The translations under genes and the position numbers were made by a program. Positions 24,752 to 35,440 of a DNA stretch of 64,000 bases are shown here, piece by piece; positions within the stretch are counted from its first letter, which is position 1; every line of letters begins with the position of its first letter. The stretch comes from Cavia porcellus (taxonomy: Eukaryota; Chordata; Mammalia; Rodentia; Caviidae), in the NCBI RefSeq assembly GCF_034190915.1, contig NW_026947502.1:35928785-35992784 (forward strand), given 5' to 3'. A model generated the notes under the pieces. The model did no database searches, had not been told where the DNA came from, and worked only from the letters and a program-made list of their open reading frames with translations.

Positions 24752-25333
24752 TGTTGTAATCAGTGTTTACAAGGGAAAAAGGTTTAATACAGGACACATA
24801 ATTTATAGGATTATTTTATAATATTCATCCAAAGACTCAAATGCAAAAGAGTACTGGAAATCTGTCCAGACACCAGAGACCCAAAGAATCCAGTTGAGGG
24901 TGTGGGTCTCACAGCAATATGCTGCATGAGTCCAGTTGAAGACCTAGAGCCCACTAAAGTGTCTCATGTAAGTCTGTATCAGGGATATGCATTGGGAAAG
25001 TCCAAAGGCCAGTAGAAAGTCTGCACCATTGGAATAAAGGATCTGTGCCAGCAAGCTGAAGGATCTGTACTGGGACCAGGAAGCAATGCTCAAGGTAAAG
25101 ACCAGAGCTCCCTCAAAGAGAACCACAACCATCCTCAGTGATAGTGAGGACCCAGCCTCCTCTGAAGTTCATATCAGGGAAACCATCAGGGCAGATTTCA
25201 ACAACAGACCATCTTCTCTTCCAGTTCTGTTTTTATGCTGTTGGCAACAATCCTCAGGTGCATCTTCTACACCCAGAATCACGCTGATTGAGTTCAAGTG
25301 AGTTTTACAAGTTGATCATTAGTTAATCCACCA
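24752..25333 (-). mobile_element. Probable solo LTR inserted in L1 (antisense)
   Basis: L1 sequence stops after 'gatctttcacttcc' and resumes at 'tttctttgttagattgattc', leaving a 580-bp foreign block that starts with 'tgttgtaatcag' and ends with 'aatccacca' (TG...CA). On the minus strand it has 'cataaaaacag' as a possible TATA region and 'tgtattaaacc' as a possible polyadenylation signal near its end. Flanks 'acttcc' and 'actttc' could be a diverged duplication. ERVL-like style is inferred; no named family was recognised. Confidence 0.5.
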
Positions 25334-26215
25334 TACTTTCTTTGTTAGATTGATTCCTAGGTATTTAATTTTTTATGCTATTATGAAAGTTGTTTTTGTT
25401 GTTTCTTTCCAGTGAGTTTATTATTTGTGTACAGGAATACTACTGATTTTTGAATATTAACTTTGTATTCATCTTTGTAACTGAATTTGGTTATTGAATC
25501 CATAAGACATTTGGTGAAGTTTTTGAAGTCTTCTATATAGAGTATCATCATCTGCACATAATTATAATTTATTTTCTTCCTTTCCTATCTTTATTGCTTT
25601 TATTTCTCTCTCTCTTGTCTAATTGCTCTGGCTAATGTTTCCATAACTATGTTGAATAGGAGTGGTGTTATTGGACATCCTAATCTTTATCCTGACTCGA
25701 GAGAGAAAGTTTTCAGTTTTTTACATTTAGTATGATATTAGCTGTTGGTTTGTCATAGATGGTTGTATCGCATTGAGATAAATTACATCTATTCCAATTT
25801 CCTATAGGGTTTTTAATCACAAATTGGTATTGGACTTTGGCAAATGCTTCTTTTGTATCTATTGAGATCCTCATGTGATTTTTGTCTTTGGCTATGTTGA
25901 TATGGTAGATTACCTTTTTGATTGCATATGTTAAACTACCCTCTGCCTCCCTGGGATGAATCTCACTTGGTCATGGTGTATAATCTTGATGATTTGCTGC
26001 ATTCTGTTTACTAGTATCTTATTGAACATTTTCGCATCAATATTAATTAGAGAGATTGGCCTGTACTTCTCTTTTTTGGTTGCTCTTTCCCTGGTTTTGC
26101 TATCAGGTTATACTTGCCTCCAGAAATGAATTAGGGAGTATTATGTCCTTTTCAATTTCATTAAAGAATTTGAGGAGTAATGGTATTAGATCTTCTCTAA
26201 ATTTATTATAGAATT
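25334..26215 (-). pseudogene. L1 ORF2, reverse transcriptase region, antisense
   Basis: Continues the L1 from 24751 through the reverse-transcriptase domain: reversed landmarks include 'gattgattcctaggtattta', 'ttggtattggactttggcaa', 'gatgaatctcacttggtcat' and 'agagagattggcctgtactt'. Stops and indels are frequent. It ends within the domain, so the copy is 5' truncated. Confidence 0.85.
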
Positions 26216-26462
26216 ATTTTAGAAAGTACTCTTTCTATTCACTGAAAATGTTTACTTTAGAATAGTATGCCATGTTACGCTGGCTGCAATTTCAGAAATC
26301 TCATAGTTACATTTGTTGATTGTAGCAAGAGGCCACATTGAGTGATAAGTTGTACCATGTAATTTTGTGTAAATATATTCGATGATGTTCATACTGTGAT
26401 AAAAATCCATCACGATGTATCCTCAGACTGTATCCTTGCCTGTGGGTGACATGATTGTGTAC
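26216..26462 (-). mobile_element. Tigger-type DNA transposon, right half with terminal repeat
   Basis: 'tttgtgtaaatatattcgat', 'gatgttcatactgtgat', 'ctcagactgtatccttgcc' and the end 'gtgacatgattgtgta' match the second end of the element that begins at 22834. The inner part has decayed or been deleted. Confidence 0.65.
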
Positions 26463-26727
26463 TTGTGTATATGTATGTAAAATGACTTATTGCAACAAAT
26501 TAACTCATGAGGTTAGAAGAGTCTAAGAATTCCCAAGTTCTGCAATCAGGACACTGGAAACCCAGGAGAGGTGATGGTGTAAACTCCAGTCTAAAAACTG
26601 ACCCATTTAAGACTCAGGAAGAGTCAGTGTTTCAATCTGACTCCAATGGATAAGAAAGACTAATGTCAAAACTTGTAAATCAGGAAGGAGTCCTGTATTA
26701 CTCAGCCTTTTTATTCTTCAGATTTTT

Positions 26728-26837
26728 TTTTTCTGGTCTTTTTGTTTGTTTGTTTTTATCGGTACCAGGGATAGAACTCACGACTGCCTGCTTGCAAGGC
26801 AGGCGCTTATGCCGCTGAGCTAAATCCCCAGCCCCTG
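26728..26837 (-). mobile_element. ID-type SINE with intact anticodon-arm fold, antisense
   Basis: Minus strand: 'ggggctggggatttagctca' (box A region), then 'cctgccttgcaagcagg', a 5-bp stem with a 7-base loop holding TGC as in tRNA-Ala, then a box B-like 'gtgagttctatccc' and an A-rich tail. An exact 14-bp target-site duplication (ttcttcagattttt) lies at 26714 and 26838. Conserved boxes and perfect flanks suggest a fairly young L1-mediated insertion. Confidence 0.95.
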
Positions 26838-28077
26838 TTCTTCAGATTTTTGATCAATTGGATGAGGACCATCTGTATGATGCAAGCCAATCTTCTTTAT
26901 TCACCCTAGTAATTAAAATTCTAATCTTTTTCAAAAACAACCCCATGGACACACCCAGAATGATGTTTAGCTAAATGTCTGGGCATTCCATGACATAGTC
27001 AAGATGACACATAAAATTAATTGTCACACATGTATTACAAAGTTGTTGGTAAATCAGCACTAAAAACCTGACTACTTATCCTGTTCTCAGTTCTCTGCTA
27101 GACCCCTGAAAAGATTTAAACAAAGCAAACCACATTGCACCTGCACTGTAGGGATTGGAGAAGACATAGCTAATGTTACTACTAGTAGAAAATGGTGTTT
27201 GGTGTCACTAGAGCAGCCCAATTCACTTGAAATACAGTGTGTGTAACCACAGGCCTACCATATGTGTAATTCTAGATTTTCTAGTAGTCACACTTTAAAA
27301 AGTAAATTTAATTGATTTTTAAATGTAGTTTTCAAAAATGTTATTACTGCAAGTAAATTTTAATGGTTTTTTAAGCCTAGTTTTCAAAAATGTTATTATT
27401 GTAACATGTGTTGAACATAGATTATTAAAACAGTTCACATTGTATTTTGTACTAAGTCTTTGTTGGTGTACCACATGCAGTGGAGCCTCTCAGTCCATGC
27501 TAGTGACATATCCAGGTTTTAGTAGCCAGGCCTGACTCATAGGGGTGGTTCCATTGCAGAGTGCAGCATCAAGTTTCCTCTGGGCAATTTTCTGCCGTAG
27601 GTATTGTGTTTCATTTTGTTAGGCAGTTTGGACTACAACATTTGTGGGGAAAGAGCACCTGTTAGAAGATTAGGTGTAACACAAAGAAAACTGAAGGGAC
27701 ATTTGTGAGGTCAAGCTAGCTGGGAAAATCAGACCTAGATTCCGTGGTTGCTAGAGAACTAGTCTGTTCTTTTTGGACCATAATAGTTTTGTTTGGGACC
27801 AAACTTACTCCTTTTGACTCTTCATCCTTCAGGTTGCTTCCTTCTTAAGCCATATTCGCTGCTCCATGTTACTGAGAAACTATTAAACTCAGAAAATGTA
27901 TATCGATACCTGAAAGTGCAAATACCTGACATGGATAGCCCTCATATATTGTATTCAGTGTGAGGATGAACAAGATATTTGATATCACATATCAAAGGAG
28001 AAATCATTTCAAATCTCAGGGAATAAGGATCACATAAGGTAGTGGTTGACCCCTACATTTTGACATAAGTATATTTA
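26838..28077. other. Unique DNA
   Basis: No repeat or gene recognised. A local near-duplication of 'gttttcaaaaatgttatta' occurs at 27330 and 27381. Confidence 0.5.
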
Positions 28078-28082
28078 GAATC

Positions 28083-28624
28083 TGTTACGGCTTGTGTTTG
28101 GATGTTTTCCTTACTGTCTCATGCGGCTGTAGGTGGGGGGTTTTTAGAGGTGACTGAATCTACAGTGTGTGATTGCTTCATGGTATGATGCTAGGATTAA
28201 AAGTGGCTGATCATTAAATCAGTCCACGGGCTGGTTTGGTACCACCCTAATCCCAGCAGCCTAGACAGAAGTAAAATGGGCAGGAAAAGCTGCTAAGTCC
28301 CGCTGGCTCATTGCTTTTTTACCGTCTGCCCACCATGAACTACTTTTCCTTTGCAATGCCTGTCTCTCATGCCATCCTGTCTTGGAGACAGCTGACTGTG
28401 AACTGGAACTTCTACAAACTGTGAACCTTTCTGTTTAGAACTTTTCCTCCTTTAACTCTTTTGTTTATTTGTTTGTTGTTGTTGTTGTTGTTGGTACTGG
28501 GGATTGAACTCATGACCTTGCACTTGCCAGGCAGGCCCTTATACCACTGAGCTAAATCCCCAGCCCTTCCTCCTTTAACTTTGAGTGTGAGGTATTTTGT
28601 CTTAGCAAAAAGAAAAGTAAGATA
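28083..28624 (+). mobile_element. Solo MaLR LTR with exact 5-bp target duplication
   Basis: Begins 'tgttacggcttgtgtttgga' and ends 'gtcttagcaaaaagaaaagt' plus 'aagata'. An exact GAATC flanks it at 28078-28082 and 28625-28629, the 5-bp duplication expected for ERVL/MaLR integration. It includes the family's 'caccatgaact' and 'tacaaactgtgaacc' blocks. An ID SINE sits inside its 3' part; without it the LTR is about 420 bp. Confidence 0.88.
28458..28566 (-). mobile_element. ID-type SINE inside the MaLR LTR, antisense
   Basis: Minus strand: 'gggctggggatttagctcag', 'ggtataagggcctgcctgg', a box B-like 'gagttcaatcc' and an A-tail grading into (AAC)n. An exact 14-bp duplication (ttcctcctttaact) lies at 28444 and 28567. 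Confidence 0.95.
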
Positions 28625-29639
28625 GAATCCATGCCTTGTATTGATCTAGTGATACTCATCATATTTTGCATAATGAAGTTCAGAACAAATCCGGCTTTAT
28701 TTTTTGAATACTCTTCTACCTGTTTAAATAAAAACATATTTTTATTTTCCCTGAAGAACCAATATTCCCTATATAGTGATTCAGAGTTTTTTTCCCTTGC
28801 AGAAAAAAATATAAGAATTTCATGTCCTGCTAATATTTATAATACAATCAGACTTAATTAAGTTTGATATATTATAGGTCATTAAATCTAGATATAAACT
28901 TAAACCTAGATGCAGAAGTTTTTAGTCAGACTTAAAGTATTTTCTCATAATGTGAGAAACCCAGTTTTCCTTTGTTTCTTCAGAAGCTTTCGTGGCATTC
29001 TTTCTTTGGGGAGAATATCATGTCTTTTGCAGATTTCTCACCTGCAGCTTGGCCTGGACACTTCAATGCCACTTTCTTCTGTCCCCACCACAGCACTTCT
29101 TACCTGATGCTTCCCAGACCACTTCATTGGCTGCCTAAATTGCACAGAGGGCACTTGTACAAGCTGCCATTCGCTAAAGTTCGTGCATCTTGACAAGCTG
29201 TCTATGCCAGATTAGAGGAAAATCCAAAGTGCGGATGAATAGGGAGAAGTGTCCAGCCCAGTGCCCCGCCTCATTTCTACCTTCATTTTTCTGATCTTTG
29301 TCATCAGCCTTTATTACCGATATGCATTGTTATCATTATTAGCCATTCAACACAGAACTGCTACTACTTAAACCATCTGTCCCCAAGATTAGTCAGTGTT
29401 TTATAAAAGCAAGAAAGATCCTGCAAAGCTCAGAGCTTATTCTGTCTCACTAGACTTTTATTTGGTTTGTACTTAATTTATAAGTTAATATTGCATTTAC
29501 TATACAGATCTTTGTACAAAGACGAACTGGTTCCTTTCACTTGATCATAAGAAAAAGAGTCAGGACTTGTGCAGGTGATGACTGAACTAAAGGAACAGAG
29601 GAACCAGGTCTTTATGGAAGGTGTCTCCTGAGTATTGGA

Positions 29640-29940
29640 CACTTAGAAGACAAGAGCGACTCTTTAGACCCAGGCTGAAGCTTCGAGGTAGGTTTTGGTC
29701 ACTTCTCTGCCATAACAGAACTCTTTGATCTGGACCCTATGAAATGACTCTTGGTGATAGTGCTATCAAGCTTGACAACACTGGCATCTTTTATTTTTAC
29801 TGTACTAGAGTCGCGTGAGAAATTCCAGTTCACAAATGTAGCTGACAGCTGCACAAAAGGGCCATTCCGGTTGACAGGCAGCGGGAACAGAACGATAAAC
29901 GAGAGGCAAGCACCTTCTGGTTTCCTAGCCACCTCTGCGA
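29640..29940. other. CpG-retaining patch of unknown nature
   Basis: By eye there are about nine CpG sites in 300 bp, far more than in the surrounding AT-rich DNA. Both strands have an open frame: plus 29751-29966 (71 codons) and minus 29699-29932 (77 codons, from a GTG). On the plus strand 'cttcgaggtaggt' resembles a splice donor; on the minus strand 'tattacaaaacctcgcag' could be a weak acceptor. I recognise neither protein. It could be an unannotated exon, an old retrocopy, an exapted repeat or a regulatory element. Confidence 0.3.
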
Positions 29941-31294
29941 GGTTTTGTAATATTCCAAAAGAATAAAAGATGCAAGGGACACTTCACTTAAAAAAAATTC
30001 AACCTCAAACCATGAGCTTGTCCATAAAACCTTGAAAAATATATATATTTTTTTCTCTATTTGTACATGATACCACTACACACAGACTACCCTGTGTACT
30101 CCGACATATCCCTTCTTATTATAAAAGCTTTGTTTCTTTAAGCACTTGAAGTCATATTCTGTAAATACACAGAAAGGGGCTTGCATGCTCATTTTCCTCC
30201 TCATTTATTTCAGTTTATCTTGAATTGCCTTTACTATTTCACCTAAAGCAAGAAGCCTGCACTTAATCACATAAGCTATCCTAAAGCCACTTGGCATGAT
30301 TTAAATCTCACTTATTTTTCTGCTTTCCTTTACGAAGGTTTAAACCATTGTTTACTATGCAACTAATAGAACTGGCTTGGAATGAATACTGGTAATGAAG
30401 GAAGTATCTTTAAAGTTCTTAATTTAGGCTTCACTGCCTGCCTCATAAAGTCACAAGGTTCTTCCCAGTGATTATTAACTTTTCTTTAGGATCACAGACA
30501 TTCTCCAGATTAGTGGAGGAATTACAGATCTCTCTTCTGATAATTGGGTGTGTAAACCAACACCTACAAATAGCAGGTTATTTCAGACCTGCATATGTCC
30601 TTCAGTGACCCCCAGGACCAAACTGTGTTAGAGGAAGGATGTGGCTGGTTGGGAGAAAGTCTTAACCCTTAAAACAAAAATCTGCACATCCAATGCTAAG
30701 AGAGAAAAAGTTTATAGTGGGAAAAATTTATAGTTACAGGTCTTTCTTTAGTAACAATGAATATAAAAATTCCTAATATTTAATGATTTTTGGAGTCAAG
30801 GTTCAGAGGAATGTCTATATTAAATTGAAAGAAGAAGAATACAGTTGTGGGTCATCCTTAAATTGTCTCAAAATAGCATTTACAAAAGTTATTTTTCTGA
30901 TTAATTGTAGTTCAGTTTTTCTCCTGTAGCTATAAGTTGTCCAATAAGAACATGCTATAATCTACCAAAGTTTAGGTGGTATTTCTTGGGACTAATATTT
31001 AGAAAGTTTCTGCTGCTTTGAAAAATGTTCGACTTACACAAAATTGAGAGAAAATTTCATAGTAATCATGTGAGATCTTGTTTAAATCGTGAGGTGCTCT
31101 TACTGTCCAGTAACTTCAAGTAAATCAGCCTCTGCTGTTTTTGCATTAGTTTTATGACATGTTGAAAATAGAGTTAATAACATTGATATTTACATGAAAT
31201 TTCAGTCTTCAGGACAAGAATGCACCAATATACTATAAATGTTGATTTATCTGGCATCTCATCAAGATTTTTTCCATTGAATGATTTATTAAAA

Positions 31295-31317
31295 CATATA
31301 TATATATATATATATAT
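31295..31317. repeat. (TA)n microsatellite
   Basis: About eleven TA units in unique DNA. Confidence 0.97.
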
Positions 31318-31764
31318 CTGAAGCGCCATGGGTATTACTAAGAATTCAGTTGTCATACATTGTTTATTGTGATGCATCATATTTTACTCCCAGTACTTGA
31401 AAGTTGGCTAACTTATGTTTAATAAACCTAATAAATCCATCACTCACAATGCTTTGTAATAGTAAATAAATTTCATAGATTGTGCAAGAGCTTGAAACAT
31501 ACAGAAACACACAAACAAGACAATAGAAGCTCAAATAATCATATTCCTGGGAGTGTGTATGGGTGATTACTCTCCATTAGGAAGGTTGATCACCATTCAT
31601 GATAGCAGTGATTTTCATTGTCATCTGTCTTGTCAGTTTCTACTTCCTGTTCCTTTTGATGTGATGTTTTTTTCCTTTTTACACCTTGAATTCTTATGGA
31701 CTAGTTTTCTGAAATGTGTGTGTGTGATTCCAAAGATTATTCTCCTTGCTCTATATCAATACAG

Positions 31765-31880
31765 TACTGTGGCTAGAAGTCTGGGCTTCTGATTCCATGT
31801 GAAGCTCATCTTTGCTAATTTCATGCTGAGGGAACTTGAGCAAGTTGCATTTCCCATTTGCCTGAAGAATACTTTCTCCT
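31765..31880 (+). mobile_element. MIR SINE
   Basis: 'tactgtggctagaagtctgg', 'gcttctgattccatgtgaag' and 'ggaacttgagcaagttgca' follow MIR order. Confidence 0.7.
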
Positions 31881-31951
31881 CCCCCAAGCTACCTACAATA
31901 AGCATTTCATTTTTTGGCTTTTTACTCAGGTTTTGTTTGTGTTTTGGTTTT

Positions 31952-32133
31952 TGTACCAAGAATTGAACCCAAGGAGTTATGAGCTATATCTCCAGTCCCC
32001 TGTTTTGTTTTGTTTGGTTTGGTTTTGAGATAGGATTTAACCATGTTACCCATGCTGGCTTCAGACTTGCAATCCTCCTGCCTTAGCTTCCAGAATAATT
32101 GAATTATAGGCATATATCCCTGCACACCCTGCT
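31952..32133 (-). mobile_element. ID-B1 composite SINE (B4-like), antisense
   Basis: A short antisense ID part (31952-32000: 'gtaccaagaattgaacccaa', 'gagctatatctccagtcccc') is followed by a GTTTT-rich linker and an antisense B1 (32001-32133: 'gagataggatttaaccatg', 'cttgcaatcctcctgcctta'). Dimeric ID-B1 SINEs (B4/RSINE) are known in rodents. A chance adjacent insertion would look similar. Confidence 0.65.
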
Positions 32134-32239
32134 TTTACTCAAGTTATGTCTTCCTAATAACTAAAAATATCTAAATTGTGCTATATAATAATTCATTTGT
32201 TCATGGTATGTGCCTACCATAAGTTATATTTACCTTACT

Positions 32240-32602
32240 AACAAGAGACCTGAGAATCCTAACTTAAGAGAGAAGTTTATTTTGGCTCATGTATTTTGAG
32301 GTTTCAGTCCATGGTTGGCTGAACTCGTTGTTTCTGTGGTTGAGGTGACACAGACAAGCATGGCAAAGACAGCTTCTCAGTCTCATGGTGGCCGGAGCAG
32401 AAAGCAAGCTGGGGACACTCTGGCTGGCTTCTTCCTCTCCTTGTCTTTCTTTCATCTGGATCCCCACCTTGTTGGTTGGTTCGGCGAGCATTCAGAGTGA
32501 GTCTTCCCCTCAGTTTGCTCTCTGGAAACACCCTCAGGGCCACTCATGGACATATACTTTGTTAATTTCTCAATCCAAGTTGGCAGTCAAGATTATTCAT
32601 CA
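32240..32602 (-). mobile_element. LTR, MaLR/ERVL type, antisense
   Basis: Minus strand: starts 'tgatgaataatcttgactgc', then 'ccctgagggtgtttccagag', 'catggactgaaacctc' and 'gagccaaaataaacttctct', an LTR polyadenylation region, ending near 'attctcaggtctcttg'. The 130-codon plus-strand frame at 32385-32777 runs through it by chance. Confidence 0.75.
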
Positions 32603-33744
32603 TATAGCATTAAAATGTAAACTGCTTGAGACTCATTTTTATTTTGCTTTGTGTTTTAATCCTTATGATTTGAAGATAATTGTCATATCAGTGTCACAGA
32701 GAAGACCAATCATGCTAATGGAGAGTGAAAAATTAATTAATTCAGATATTATTCTTAGTGCAGTATGGGATGTTTGATAAATGTGACTTATTATGGCAGC
32801 TCTTCTTGGGAATTTAGGTTTTGTATTTGAAGGGATGAAATAAAAATCATTTTTGAATATTATTTTATAATGCTTATTAAACAATATTATTACAAAGCAG
32901 GGAAAGAAAATACTTCTTCAAAATAGAAACTTCTCATTCTCTAGCTACTAAAAAGTTTACAATTTAAAAAAAATAGTTTATGATGTAAAGTTTTGCTATA
33001 GCTCTGTATATGTACACTATGTATATGTGTATGTATATTTGTAAATTTATGTGTGCATGAGTATACACATTGGCATAAACATACAAACAAATTCTTAGTC
33101 TGTATACATAATTCTAAAATGATTCAACTAAATATTATTTTGTAATTGCCAGCTTTTTTCACTTTTTAAATGCTAGAGATCTTTTCATACTTGTATGGCC
33201 TGATATTTTCCTCCAAAGATTTTATGTTTCCTATAGTTTATTCATACATATTTTAAAAATTTATTGCTGTCATTGGTATTTATATCCAGTTCCCTCACTA
33301 AATCTTCCAATTAGTTTTCTGACTTTCATTCGTTTTTTTCTTTGTATCTTTTTACCTATAGTATCAAGTGCCAAAACTTACCTCATTCTCTCCAATTCTT
33401 GGTTTTTTTTTTCCTGTATATCATTGCATTGAGTCAGAGTTCCTTTATAATGCTGAATAATTATAAAAATGCTATTTCCCTTGCCATGTTTCTGACTTTA
33501 ATAAGAATGCCCTTACATCTTTAAAACCTGAGTCTACTTTTTAGTGTTTTGCAATCATCTTTGGTTTTTGTTTTCCTTCCACAATTCGCATTCAGTGTAT
33601 TAGCAAGTCTAATAGGAGTTTCCCTCAACAGATATCCCAGCCCCCGTTACTTTGCAGCATTTCTGTCTCTTTTAGGTGGTGATTGTTGTTCTTGTTGAAA
33701 AATGCCTCACATATACAATTCTAAAGGATAAATTTTCTTCTTGA
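32603..33744. other. Unique AT-rich DNA
   Basis: No confident repeat. 33000-33060 has imperfect 'gtatatgt' repetition. Confidence 0.45.
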
Positions 33745-33824
33745 CTTTTTTGCACCAGAAATCAAACTCGGGACCTTGAGCTCACCAGGCAGGCACTTAT
33801 GCAGCTGAGCTATATTCCTGGCAC
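33745..33824 (-). mobile_element. ID-type SINE, antisense
   Basis: Minus strand: 'gtgccaggaatatagctcag', 'gcataagtgcctgcctggtg', then a box B-like 'cgagtttgatttc'. The T-rich left side is the A-tail. Confidence 0.85.
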
Positions 33825-33829
33825 TGAAT

Positions 33830-34140
33830 TTGCTTATTTTGAACACTGTTTTGAAGGTTTTGGTCTGTGGTCAGCTGGTTCCAGGGCAGAGACATCATGG
33901 TAGAAAGCTGGAGCAAAGCTAGTCAATTTGTGGCAATGTGGGAGCAAAGAACAGGGGAGCCCCCAAAGGCACAGGCTCAGTGACCGGCCCCTCCACCTGC
34001 CCCACATCAGATGGCACATTCAGTTATTGACTGTCAGTAGCTTAGTTCACTGAGGGGTGTTCCTCAGTGATCCAGTCACCCCTCCAGAGCTTTTTAACCT
34101 AGTCTGTTGAAATTAAGACGAGTTGGCAGGCCACCACTAT
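33830..34140 (-). mobile_element. LTR fragment, MaLR/ERVL type, antisense
   Basis: 'ttttggtctgtggtcagctg', 'catggtagaaagctggagca' and a U3-like run 'gaggggtgttcctcag' match the reversed LTR family order. The 3'-end part is missing, replaced by or truncated at the adjacent ID. Confidence 0.6.
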
Positions 34141-34229
34141 TCCCTAGATTTAGTTCCTGTCATTTCTTGCCTGGCAGTACCCATAACCTAGTAAGAGATC
34201 TGATTGTGATCGCCTTTTCTTATATATAA

Positions 34230-34783
34230 TCTGTTGTTCTTACATAGAGTGACCCCTTTAAAATATGAGTCAAACGTTGTTCCTTACATGGCTCAAGCTT
34301 GCCAGGGTGTTATAATCACTTTTGGAAGAAAATCCAAATTCTACCAGTCTCTACAAGACCTGACACCTGACTACCTTTCCAATCTCATTTCATAAAAATC
34401 TTGGTTTTTCTCATTCCTTTCAAACTGACCTTCTTATTCTTTCTAAAATATACTATGTGTCTCTGTATCTAGGACCTCATACTCAATATTTTCCTCTTCA
34501 TAGTGTTCTGTATCCAGATAATATTTTTCTTTATTTAGATCTATGCTCAAATGCCCTCTTAGAGAAGTAGTTTTTGATCAAGTTATTACAATATCACCTA
34601 CTTCATGGGTTTTTTTTTTGTCCTTTTGCTCAGTTTTAATTACCTTCCTAACAACTAAAAATATTTGACATATATTACAGGTATATAATGACTGGGTTTT
34701 TCTTGTTTGTTTGTTTACTGAAGATATCTATCATTATGATGTAAGATCTTTAAGAGTCTGTTTTGGTTTTTCTTATTGTGTTG
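34230..34783 (+). mobile_element. L2 LINE 3' end, left part
   Basis: 'agagtgaccccttta', 'atggctcaagcttgcc', 'gaaaatccaaattctaccag', 'cctgacacctgactaccttt' and 'gtaagatctttaagagtctg' are decayed L2 3'-terminal landmarks in order. The element continues at 35373 after an LTR. Confidence 0.75.
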
Positions 34784-35372
34784 TGTATCGGGTCCTGACC
34801 CAGATCCTTGTCTCCCCAATGAGGCTTAAATAAAATGAGACAAGTGGCATGATTATAGGGCTCCAGGAGGATCAAAGCCCTTTAGCTGAGCTCGAGCTTA
34901 GCTGTCGGAGGGCTAAGACAAAGACTTCTCTGGACTGCCTACTTTATTTATTAGGTTCAGCAACAAGGGGCAGGGAAACTGAGTAAAGCACGAGGCAATT
35001 AATAGGACCTTGGGAATCACTTCAAGGACTTCTCCAAGTAATGAATCAAGTCAATTAGTAGCACTGTCTTATCATGAAGACATGGTAGGAGTGAGACTGT
35101 AGGAGTAATTCCTGCAGCTGCAGTCTCTATCTACTTAACTGGTGTTTGAGCCAAGTGTCCACAGCTGTGGCCTTGTTTTGCCCTTTGAGGTATCTCTGGC
35201 TCACAGGCCACTACAGGCCAGGACCAGTGATTCATAGAGGTTCACTTACTATAAATCAGCTCCCATCACCAGGCAAGGGGCCGAGGCCTAGGACAGACTC
35301 ACAGATAAACATAGAAAGCCCATTAGTTAACTTTAAATCCTGCTCAGAACTTCTGGGTAGTTGTCTCCAACA
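34784..35372 (-). mobile_element. Probable ERV LTR inserted in L2 (antisense)
   Basis: On the minus strand it begins 'tgttggagacaactaccc' and ends 'caggacccgatacaca' (TG...CA, about 589 bp). A tandem 'aataaataaagtag' sits about 190 bp before the end and is followed by C-rich U5-like sequence, as expected for a retroviral polyadenylation site. The L2 tail resumes directly afterwards. Class II-like style is a guess, and clean target duplications were not seen. Confidence 0.55.
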
Positions 35373-35440
35373 GTTATATCTGATTATATCAGTTTCTAGA
35401 ACATAGTGGTACTTAATATATACTATATTCAGATGAATAA
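35373..35440 (+). mobile_element. L2 LINE 3' end, right part
   Basis: 'ttctagaacatagtggtact' with 'gatgaataaataaatgg' is the L2 terminal 'cctagaacagtgcc...tgaatgaatga' tail, continuing the part that ends at 34783. Confidence 0.7.

Larger units (their letters stand above)
28630..31764. other. Long repeat-poor stretch
   Basis: Apart from short A/T runs and a (TA)n tract I recognise no repeat across about 3.1 kb. It includes the CpG-bearing patch at 29640-29940. Open frames are 60-77 codons and unrecognised. Confidence 0.5.

Noticed and set aside
26745..26837. A tRNA-Ala gene
   Set aside because: The anticodon arm folds, but the rest does not form a complete cloverleaf. The A-rich tail and target duplication mark it as an ID SINE.
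29699..29932. Calling the minus-strand 77-codon frame a coding exon
   Set aside because: The protein is unrecognised, the start is GTG, and splice signals are weak; reported only as an unexplained patch.
32385..32777. 130-codon plus-strand frame as a gene
   Set aside because: It runs antisense through an LTR and on into unique DNA, with no domain and no splice or promoter context.
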